Below, piece after piece: positions 1-5,204 of a stretch of 8,523 nt of DNA (position 1 is its first letter; the number at the start of each line of letters is the position of its first letter). The notes under the pieces are model-generated. The model was not told where the DNA came from and ran no database searches. It saw only the letters and a program-made list of their open reading frames with translations. This DNA comes from Bacteroidota bacterium. Its GTDB lineage: Bacteria; Bacteroidota; Bacteroidia; Chitinophagales; Saprospiraceae. Position numbers and translations under genes: made by a program. The stretch covers positions 1 to 8,523 of the forward strand of contig QQUB01000059.1 in assembly GCA_008501835.1 (NCBI GenBank). The letters are read 5' to 3'.

Positions 1-1746
1 ATAGTTGGTATATCTTCCTGAAGCCAGGTTTTTAATTCCTATTGTAGATAATTCCAATACACCTATAAAAATGGCTAATACTCCCAGACTTACATTGAAT
101 GAAAAAGATAACCAGATACCTCCTACAATTAATAGAAGATTTGAAATATAACTTGTCCATTCCCTTTTAGACTTAATTGAAAAAACAGAATGCGCCAAAG
201 CGGGTAAAATGGTTATAGCAACAATAATGGAAGCAGTTAAAGCAAATGTTTTAGTAAACGCTAATGGTTTAAACAATTTACCCTCTGCTGCCTCCATCGC
301 AAATACGGGTATAAAACTAACAATCGTTGTTGCTACTGCTGTTAATACTGCTGATGCTACCTCTATTGTTGCTTCATAAATTGAAGTCAATAAACTTTCA
401 TCAGGAGGTGCTTCCTTTATTCGTATGATCATACTTTCTGTAAGCACGATCCCCATATCAACCATGGTTCCAATCGCAATCGCAATACCTGATAAGGCCA
501 CAATATTAGCGTCTACACCAAAGTAGCGCATCGCAATAAAAACCATTAAAACAGCCAAAGGAAGTGTTCCTGATACAAGCAAAGATGATTTCAAGTTCAA
601 CAACATTAAAATCACCACTATAATTGTAATAAGTATTTCAAGTGTAAGGGCTTCTTGTAGTGTGCCAAGCGTTTCATTAATTAATTGAGTTCGATCGTAA
701 AATGGAATAATTTTAACTTGAGAAACGGTTCCATCCGCCAATGTCTTTTGCGGTAAACCAGGCTCTATTTCCTTTATTTTATCTTTGACGTTTTCAATTA
801 CCTGCATCGGGTTTGATCCATAACGAGCTACCACAACACCACCTGTAGCTTCTGCTCCGGATTTATCCAAAGCTCCCCGCCTTGTTTCAGGGCCAAGATG
901 AACTCTGGCAACATCCTTTATTTTTATAGGTACATTATTGTTTACGGCAACAACACTTTCCTCTATATCTTTTGTGCTTTTGATGTACCCCAATCCTCTT
1001 ACAAAATATTCCACCATATTAATCTCCAGGGTTTGGGCCCCGATATCAAGATTACTATTTTTTATGGCAGCCATTATTTGTTCAAGGTTGATGTTATTAG
1101 CCTTCATGGCGTCAGGGTCAACATCTATCTGATATTCCCTTACATATCCACCGATGGAGGCAACTTCAGCAACTCCATCTGCTGAGGATAATCCATAACG
1201 AACATAAAAATCCTGAATGGAACGTAATTCCTGAAGGTCCCAGCCTCCGGTAGGGTTACCTTCGGAGTCCCTACCTTCAAGTGTGTACCAATATATCTGC
1301 CCTAAAGCAGTAGCATCTGGCCCCAAGGTTGGCTGCACACCTGAGGGCAAGGTATTGGCTGGAAGAGAATTGAGTTTTTCCAAAATTCGACTTCTACTCC
1401 AATAAAAGTCAATATCATCCTTAAAAATGATGTAGATACTGGAAAAGCCAAACATAGAGTTGCTTCGGATACTTTTAACCCCTGGAATTCCAAGTAATGC
1501 CGTTGTCATTGGGTAACTTATTTGATCTTCTACATCTTGAGGAGATCGCCCCATCCACTTGGTAAATACAATTTGTTGATTTTCTCCAATATCTGGAATT
1601 GCGTCTACAGAAACTGGATCACGAGGAAGCCAATTTACTCCAAAATCAAAGGGTGCTGTAACTATTCCCCAACTGAGAAACACGCCAAGGAGTAACCAGG
1701 TTACAAGCTTGTTCTCAAGGAAAAACCTAATTATTTTATTTAACAT
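1..1746 (-). CDS. cusA: CusA-type heavy-metal efflux RND permease, N-terminal part (runs off the left edge)
   Basis: This is the inner-membrane proton-driven pump of a tripartite metal efflux system that exports metal ions, most likely Cu(I)/Ag(I), from periplasm and cytoplasm. The frame is open from ATG 1746 to base 1 (582 codons, about half of a typical protein of over 1000 residues); an in-frame stop at 1762-1764 supports this start. Visible: TM1 about residues 12-31, the porter-domain motif VDAIPDIGENQ (47-57), a SYPMTTALLGIPGVKSIRS stretch very like CusA, a TM2-TM4 block at about 364-440, and the TM4 motif GTMVDMGIVLTES. In TM4, Asp430 and Glu437 match CzcA Asp408 and Glu415, but the position of CzcA Asp402 is Ala424, as in CusA; Met428 matches CusA Met403. 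This favours a monovalent-metal pump over a Co/Zn/Cd pump, which is inference. Two extra hydrophobic segments follow TM6 (about 536-550 and 552-566). No Shine-Dalgarno is visible. It lies 257 bp downstream of the HYC_CC_PP gene on the same strand. Confidence 0.93.
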   Translation of the reverse strand, partial: MLNKIIRFFLENKLVTWLLLGVFLSWGIVTAPFDFGVNWLPRDPVSVDAIPDIGENQQIVFTKWMGRSPQDVEDQISYPMTTALLGIPGVKSIRSNSMFGFSSIYIIFKDDIDFYWSRSRILEKLNSLPANTLPSGVQPTLGPDATALGQIYWYTLEGRDSEGNPTGGWDLQELRSIQDFYVRYGLSSADGVAEVASIGGYVREYQIDVDPDAMKANNINLEQIMAAIKNSNLDIGAQTLEINMVEYFVRGLGYIKSTKDIEESVVAVNNNVPIKIKDVARVHLGPETRRGALDKSGAEATGGVVVARYGSNPMQVIENVKDKIKEIEPGLPQKTLADGTVSQVKIIPFYDRTQLINETLGTLQEALTLEILITIIVVILMLLNLKSSLLVSGTLPLAVLMVFIAMRYFGVDANIVALSGIAIAIGTMVDMGIVLTESMIIRIKEAPPDESLLTSIYEATIEVASAVLTAVATTIVSFIPVFAMEAAEGKLFKPLAFTKTFALTASIIVAITILPALAHSVFSIKSKREWTSYISNLLLIVGGIWLSFSFNVSLGVLAIFIGVLELSTIGIKNLASGRYTNY

Positions 1747-1843
1747 ATAACAAATACTTTTCTATTGTATTAGGCATACCTATTAAATAAATCCTGGAAA
1801 TCGGATTATGAATAGGAGTCTAAATAGGTTGCCTGTTAATTTT

Positions 1844-1919
1844 CAATCACTATAAATGCATAAATACACAGTGATTGTTTTTTGAATATTATTCAACAAC
1901 ATTGCTCATGTGGAGCAAT
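1844..1919. promoter_or_regulatory. Cluster of three perfect inverted repeats in the leader upstream of cusA
   Basis: The 257-bp gap between the HYC_CC_PP gene and cusA has no gene. It holds three perfect inverted repeats in a row: CAATCACT/AGTGATTG (1844-1851 and 1870-1877, 18-nt loop), TTGAAT/ATTCAA (1882-1887 and 1891-1896, 3-nt loop) and ATTGCTC/GAGCAAT (1901-1907 and 1913-1919, 5-nt loop). Read on the minus strand, none is followed by a good T-run, so a simple terminator for the upstream gene is not obvious. They could be operators for cusA, an attenuating mRNA structure or a weak terminator. I see no clear TAnnTTTG box between them and the cusA start. Confidence 0.35.
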
Positions 1920-2003
1920 AGTTTTGTTAAAAGATATCCGTAATGAACACAGCATCAGACCCTCTCCAATGACGTTTGGAAAGAATCAATAAAAAAGTAT
2001 ATG

Positions 2004-2471
2004 TTATAAAAGGAAAGATTCGACAAGGATAGGAATATCCCTCGATATCAAAGGTGGTTTGTAGAAAGCCTGGGAAGGCGTTTCTTCTTCAAATACGTAA
2101 GTACTATTAACAAAAAATATACTTACATAAACAGCTACAAATTGCTGTAGGTGTGAATTTTGAATAAAATCTTGAGCTTGAACTTGTTCATCAATGTCAG
2201 CTTCAACATGAAGGGTTTGGTTTTCACAACAGTTCTTTTTTTCATTAGAACAATCTTCCTTGTGATCGTGCTTATGTTGATGTGAATGACCCTTACTTGC
2301 ATGTTCAGCCTCCTGTTGAACTTTACAACTTTCAGCGATTCCAAACAAAGCTATGGATTCAAGTTCTCCCTTACAGTAGTGCATATCAATAGAAAAACTC
2401 AATGTTGTTGTAAACATTAAGAATGCCATCGATAAGGCAATTAAACGATATGTATTACTGATTTGATTCAT
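2004..2471 (-). CDS. HYC_CC_PP family protein, exported, His/Cys-rich
   Basis: A 155-residue protein with all three hallmarks of the Bacteroidota HYC_CC_PP family, in order: HYC (residues 31-33), CC (81-82) and PP (139-140). The N-terminus (about 8-28) is hydrophobic after a single Arg and looks like a signal peptide or membrane anchor, so the rest probably lies in the periplasm. A central acidic/His loop (57-70) has His at 57, 62, 64, 66, 68 and 70, followed by Cys74, Cys81 and Cys82; with HYC and Cys49 this gives many soft-metal ligands. A second hydrophobic stretch spans about 110-127, before the PP motif. The family's molecular role is not established to my knowledge. Its place between a metal-binding regulator and a CusA pump suggests a periplasmic metal-binding or metal-delivery protein (inference). 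It has its own likely promoter (box at 2490-2497), with a dyad just upstream. Confidence 0.88.
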   Translation of the reverse strand: MNQISNTYRLIALSMAFLMFTTTLSFSIDMHYCKGELESIALFGIAESCKVQQEAEHASKGHSHQHKHDHKEDCSNEKKNCCENQTLHVEADIDEQVQAQDFIQNSHLQQFVAVYVSIFFVNSTYVFEEETPSQAFYKPPLISRDIPILVESFLL

Positions 2472-2489
2472 TTATTTTAAAATCCAAGG

Positions 2490-2535
2490 CAAAGTTATAA
2501 CTTTTGTAATTCCTGAGTTTACACAATTCTGTAAA
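2490..2535 (-). promoter_or_regulatory. Promoter of the HYC_CC_PP gene with an upstream operator-like dyad
   Basis: On the minus strand TAACTTTG (2490-2497) matches the Bacteroidota -7 consensus TAnnTTTG exactly and would give a 5' leader of only about 10-15 nt before the ATG at 2471. No well-spaced TTG -33 element is present. Instead a perfect dyad, TTTACA-N6-TGTAAA (2518-2535), is centred roughly 40 bp upstream of the likely start. A poor -33 box with a dyad there is typical of an activator-dependent promoter; the adjacent AraC-type regulator is the obvious candidate (inference). A short AT-rich inverted repeat (TGAAAA/TTTTCA, 2577-2594) follows the regulator's stop codon and may be a weak terminator. 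Confidence 0.5.
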
Positions 2536-2596
2536 TTATTTATAATATTTTGACACCACCAATTAATACCGGAACCTGAAAAAATGAATTTTCACC

Positions 2597-3166
2597 TTAT
2601 AAATCATCCAAAGATTTACGCTCTTTGTTGTGGAGATCTTTGTAACCAGAAGGCGTTAAACCTGTTATTTTTTTAAATTGATTCGACAAATGAGCAGAAC
2701 TACTATAATTCATCTGATATGCAATTTCAGACAAGTTCAATTCACCATATGTCAATAACTCTTTTACTTTCTCAATTTTTTGCGCCATCACAAATTGCTG
2801 GATCGTTTGTCCCTCTTCAGAAGAAAAGAGTCGGCTTAAATAAGCATAATCAAAACCCAATTTTTGGGTTAACAGGGTTGAAACATTAATTAAAGTTGGC
2901 TCATTCTTATAATGAAGTGTTTCAATAATAATCGATTTTATCTCACTTACTAATTTAGTTGAAGTATCTCCAAGAAGTTCGAACCCCTTTTCAACCAATT
3001 TTTCTTTTAATTGATTTTTCTGGTCAGAGGTTATGGTTTCTTTAATAGTTACTTTTCCCAACTTTATATCAACAATTGACAAGCGCAATTCCTGAAATAT
3101 TTGGTTTACTGCCTCAATACAACGAGGGCAAACCATATTTTTTATAAAGATGCTTTTCTGGCCCAT
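2597..3166 (-). CDS. AraC-family transcriptional regulator with an N-terminal heavy-metal-associated (HMA-like) domain
   Basis: A 189-residue DNA-binding protein. The C-terminal half is an AraC/XylS double helix-turn-helix: first HTH about 93-117 (ending YLSRLFSSEEG), second about 143-168 (LNLSEIAYQMNYSSSAHLS, then FKKITGLTPSGYK, the classic AraC tail). The N-terminal 65 residues replace the usual cupin-type sensor with an HMA-like fold: a beta strand, then NMVCPRCIEAV with Cys13 and Cys16 in a CxxC loop, then helix and strands ending near LVEKGFELL. HMA loops of this type bind Cu(I), Zn(II) and similar ions, so the protein likely senses metal directly and switches the neighbouring exported protein and efflux pump (inference). 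It is first in the leftward module, 125 bp before the HYC_CC_PP gene. The start at ATG 3166 is the only one that keeps the whole CxxC domain. Confidence 0.9.
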   Translation of the reverse strand: MGQKSIFIKNMVCPRCIEAVNQIFQELRLSIVDIKLGKVTIKETITSDQKNQLKEKLVEKGFELLGDTSTKLVSEIKSIIIETLHYKNEPTLINVSTLLTQKLGFDYAYLSRLFSSEEGQTIQQFVMAQKIEKVKELLTYGELNLSEIAYQMNYSSSAHLSNQFKKITGLTPSGYKDLHNKERKSLDDL

Positions 3167-3203
3167 TTATCTTTAAATAGAATTATTCCAATATTAATAA
3201 AGA

Positions 3204-3237
3204 CTAAATTAACTTAAATATTACATTTTAATGCAAA
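3204..3237 (-). promoter_or_regulatory. Putative promoter of the AraC-type regulator gene
   Basis: On the minus strand TAATTTAG (3204-3211) matches the -7 consensus TAnnTTTG at all but one position, and TTTG (3234-3237) lies 22 bp upstream, close to the expected -33 spacing. The 237 bp between the regulator and the tRNA otherwise hold only the tRNA terminator and no convincing gene. Confidence 0.35.
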
Positions 3238-3355
3238 TTTGACAGAAGCTGTAATTAAATTTCAACAATTATTGAGTTATGGAAGGAGAAAAGTGCTTTG
3301 AAGAGAGTGGAAAAGAAGGGAAAAATGCAATTTGCTGTACCCATGTTGTACCGGA

Positions 3356-3396
3356 AATAAAAAATCCTTGCCTAACATGCTGTTAAACAAGGATTT
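3356..3396 (-). terminator. Rho-independent terminator of the tRNA gene
   Basis: On the minus strand AAATCCTTG (3388-3396) pairs perfectly with CAAGGATTT (3362-3370), and inside the loop TAACA and TGTTA pair again around a 3-nt turn. The stem is followed by TTTTTTATTT. It starts only a few bases after the tRNA 3' end, so it ends that transcript and insulates the metal module from it. Confidence 0.85.
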
Positions 3397-3403
3397 ACAA
3401 AGG

Positions 3404-3477
3404 TGGTTCCACAAGGGCTCGAACCTTGGACCCCCTGATTATGAGTCAGGTGCTCTAACCAACTGAGCTATGGAACC
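3404..3477 (-). tRNA. tRNA with CAU anticodon, most likely elongator tRNA-Met
   Basis: A complete 74-nt cloverleaf is visible on the minus strand: acceptor stem GGTTCCA/TGGAACC, D arm with AGCTCAGTTGGTTAGAGC, anticodon arm CCTGA-CTCATAA-TCAGG giving anticodon CAU, variable loop GGGTC, and T arm with GGTTCGAGCC. The discriminator is A and the 3' CCA is not encoded (the genome reads CCT), as is common in Bacteroidota. The standard paired first acceptor base pair rules out initiator tRNA. CAU could also belong to tRNA-Ile2 (C34 modified to lysidine); the general likeness to the E. coli elongator Met tRNA makes Met more likely, but this was not tested. It has its own promoter and terminator. Confidence 0.95.
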
Positions 3478-3516
3478 TGCTCCATGACCACATAAGGCCA
3501 TTTATCAAAGCGGATG

Positions 3517-3547
3517 CAAATTTACGACTAAAACTGTGTTTGTGCAA
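3517..3547 (-). promoter_or_regulatory. Promoter of the tRNA gene
   Basis: On the minus strand TAAATTTG (3517-3524) is an exact match to the Bacteroidota TAnnTTTG -7 box, and TTG (3545-3547) lies 20 bp upstream, a good -33 match. Transcription would begin about 30-35 nt before the mature tRNA 5' end. Confidence 0.7.
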
Positions 3548-3578
3548 GTTTAGTTCCAGAATTTAGTAAAATTACGGA

Positions 3579-3653
3579 ACGTTGCGAGTTGTACGTTACG
3601 AGTTTCGCGTTAACGCAATAAAAAACACGAAACTCGTCACCCGCAACACGTAC
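3579..3653. repeat. Palindromic intergenic element built of degenerate heptanucleotide repeats
   Basis: The left arm reads, in a strict 7-nt register from 3580, CGTTGCG, AGTTGTA, CGTTACG, AGTTTCG, CGTTAAC. The right arm read on the minus strand gives TGTTGCG, GGTGACG, AGTTTCG, TGTTTTT. The consensus is about NGTTNCG in both arms, so the element is two heptamer arrays facing each other. The core is a perfect 10-bp inverted repeat, ACGAGTTTCG/CGAAACTCGT (3598-3607 and 3628-3637). It abuts the mscS stop codon and could fold in that mRNA's 3' end, but it has no T-run after the stem like a normal terminator. Confidence 0.6.
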
Positions 3654-4460
3654 CTATTTATCCAAATGCACATCCATCTGAGGAAACGGAATACTAACTC
3701 CCTCCTTGTCAAAAGCCTTCTTTACATGCTCATTCATGAAAAACAAAGTCTCCCAGTAATGTTCACTCTTGCAGAAAGGGCGGGTATTCAGGTTTACCGA
3801 GCTGTCTCCCAGGCTGCCTACCACGACAGTCTGCTCAGGATCATCCAGAATCCATGGGCAATAATCACCCACTTTCAGAATTATTTCCCTTGCTTTGTCA
3901 ATATCATCTGCATAACCAATCCCAAAGGTCAATTCCACACCGATAATATCCTGACCGGAAATATTGGTGATCACATTACTCGTAACTACCCCATTCGGGA
4001 TGATGATGTTTTTATTATCCAAAGTTTCCAGTACCGTATTGAAAATCTGAATTTCTTTCACTGTACCTACCTTATCCCCCGCAAGCTCGACCAGGTCACC
4101 GACTCTGTATGGCTTGAAAATAAGAATGAGAATGCCACTGGCAAAATGCCCAAGACTTCCCTGCAGCGCCATCCCAACAGCAAAGGCCAGGGCACCAAAA
4201 ATGGCTACAAAAGAAGTGGTCTCAATACCAAACATCTGGGCCACACTCAGTAATACGAGTACCTTGAGCCCGACGGAAATCATGGATTTTAAAAATGGCC
4301 GAACGGTAGCATCAATGCCCCGTAGTTCCATCGCCTTTCCGGCAGCTCCGGCAATACGGTTGGCCAGCCAGAAACCAATAATGAATGTAAGAATTGCACC
4401 AGCGACTTTTGGAGCGTAAAGCGTTAGAAATTCAGAGAATTTGTCTAGATCAAAATTCAT
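3654..4460 (-). CDS. mscS: Small-conductance mechanosensitive channel (MscS family)
   Basis: A 268-residue inner-membrane channel, close to E. coli MscS in length (286), that opens under membrane tension to release solutes during hypo-osmotic shock. Hydrophobic segments lie at about 18-36 (TM1), 59-77 (TM2) and 82-115 (TM3). TM3 carries the Gly/Ala-packed pore signature FAVGMALQGSLGHFASGILI, which matches MscS helix TM3a/b. It is followed by FKPYRVGDLVE (115-125) and the beta domain with NIIIPNGVVTSNVITN (151-166), the usual MscS segment. The C-terminus IPFPQMDVHL (257-266) matches the MscS end FPYPQMDV. The ATG at 4460 starts directly before TM1; no Shine-Dalgarno is visible. It is divergent from recX and seems to be transcribed alone. 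Confidence 0.95.
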   Translation of the reverse strand: MNFDLDKFSEFLTLYAPKVAGAILTFIIGFWLANRIAGAAGKAMELRGIDATVRPFLKSMISVGLKVLVLLSVAQMFGIETTSFVAIFGALAFAVGMALQGSLGHFASGILILIFKPYRVGDLVELAGDKVGTVKEIQIFNTVLETLDNKNIIIPNGVVTSNVITNISGQDIIGVELTFGIGYADDIDKAREIILKVGDYCPWILDDPEQTVVVGSLGDSSVNLNTRPFCKSEHYWETLFFMNEHVKKAFDKEGVSIPFPQMDVHLDK

Positions 4461-4530
4461 AAGGTTGTTGTGTTTTTAAAAGTGAGTTAATGTTCTGTAA
4501 TCTATGATTTCGAGTGTTTCGATAGGCGGG

Positions 4531-4561
4531 ATTCTCCTTTATCGGAGAATGACTATTTTTG
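4531..4561 (+). promoter_or_regulatory. recX promoter with a perfect dyad in the spacer
   Basis: TATTTTTG (4554-4561) is an exact TAnnTTTG -7 box 13 bp before the recX start codon. Directly upstream lies a perfect inverted repeat, ATTCTCC-TTTATC-GGAGAAT (4531-4550), covering the place of the -33 element and the spacer. No rightward gene lies upstream, so a terminator role is unlikely and an operator fits better (inference). I see no known LexA box pattern here. Confidence 0.5.
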
Positions 4562-4574
4562 TAGACGTTTTCAC

Positions 4575-5081
4575 GTGCTGAAAGATACATTGAAAAGACA
4601 AACCTTGCAAAAAAAGAAAAAATATATTTCCAAAGACGACGCCCTGCTCAAACTTCAGGCCTATTGCGCCTACCAGGATCGATGCCATTCGGAAGTTCGA
4701 TCCAAGCTGCTGGACCTGGGTATTTATGGAGATGATCTCGAAGAAATCATTGTGGCTCTCATAGAAGATAACTTCCTTAACGAAGAGCGTTTCGCCAAAT
4801 CATATGCCCGAGGCAAATTCCGGATGAAACAATGGGGAAGACTTAAAATCAGACGGGAACTCAAATTCAGGAAAATCTCCGATTATTGCATCCGGAAGGC
4901 AATGGAAGAGATCGAAGAGGACGATTACAGGAAAACGCTGAAAGAAGTTATCCTGAAGAAGAAGAACCTTACTAAAGAACCCAATGCCTACAAAATGCGG
5001 GTAAAACTCATCCGTTATGTTTCGGGGCGAGGGTATGAAATGGAAGTAATAAAAGACGTTATCAACGAATTAGTATTTTAA
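4575..5081 (+). CDS. recX: RecX family regulatory protein
   Basis: A 168-residue cytoplasmic protein that binds RecA filaments and modulates recombination and the SOS response. It is basic and all-helical, in the RecX pattern of three tandem three-helix units (about 24-66, 67-115, 116-165). Typical motifs are the first-unit ALLKLQAYCAYQDRCHSEVRS-type helix (23-43), LIEDNFLNEERFAKSYARGK (62-81), a RecX hallmark, and GRLKIRRELKFRKIS (88-102). The start is GTG 4575, 13 bp after a perfect -7 box, so the mRNA leader would be very short; a TTG at 4590 is a possible alternative and no ATG precedes the conserved part. Unlike the recA-recX operon of many bacteria, no recA is adjacent. It is convergent with the FMN enzyme gene. 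Confidence 0.93.
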   Translation: MLKDTLKRQTLQKKKKYISKDDALLKLQAYCAYQDRCHSEVRSKLLDLGIYGDDLEEIIVALIEDNFLNEERFAKSYARGKFRMKQWGRLKIRRELKFRKISDYCIRKAMEEIEEDDYRKTLKEVILKKKNLTKEPNAYKMRVKLIRYVSGRGYEMEVIKDVINELVF

Positions 5082-5086
5082 TTTCT

Positions 5087-5135
5087 TTAACCACAGGGCT
5101 CACAAAGGAGGCACAAAGTGCTCAGAGTGCCTTTT
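5087..5135 (+). terminator. CACAAAG-type degenerate repeat that ends in a terminator hairpin for recX
   Basis: Directly after the recX stop, the sequence is built of loosely repeated CACAAAG-like units (CACAGGG, CACAAAGG, CACAAAGTG, CTCAGAG). Its end forms a hairpin, AGGCAC/GTGCCT (5109-5114 and 5127-5132, 12-nt loop), followed by TTTAG, a weak to moderate Rho-independent terminator on the plus strand. The rest of the gap to 5204 shows a short GC stem (CCGGG/CCCGG) around the stop codon of the leftward FMN enzyme gene, with no T-run. Confidence 0.5.
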
Positions 5136-5204
5136 AGTAAAATACTCTTTCAAATCCTGTTAATGTATTCAAGTCGCATAGCAACGACATATTCTACCCG
5201 GGTG

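Noticed and set aside
3279..3386. A 35-codon plus-strand frame starting ATG-GAA-GGA and rich in Cys (six Cys, ending CLTCC), next to the metal module
   Set aside because: It runs into the tRNA terminator stem, has no ribosome binding site or promoter in view, and part of its Cys content comes from the hairpin sequence. Not supported as a gene.
2049..3408. An 11-base direct repeat, CAAAGGTGGTT, at the tRNA 3' end (3398-3408) and inside the HYC_CC_PP gene (2049-2059), as possible att sites
   Set aside because: The copy in the gene encodes the conserved PP motif and covers only a few bases of the tRNA end; it is best explained by chance.
3404..3477. Reading the CAU tRNA as initiator tRNA-fMet
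   Set aside because: The first acceptor pair is a normal G-C pair and the anticodon stem lacks the three consecutive G-C pairs of initiator tRNA.
3582..4253. A long plus-strand open frame opposite mscS
   Set aside because: It lies antisense to a clear MscS gene, its protein has no recognisable motif, and its start lies within the heptamer repeat.
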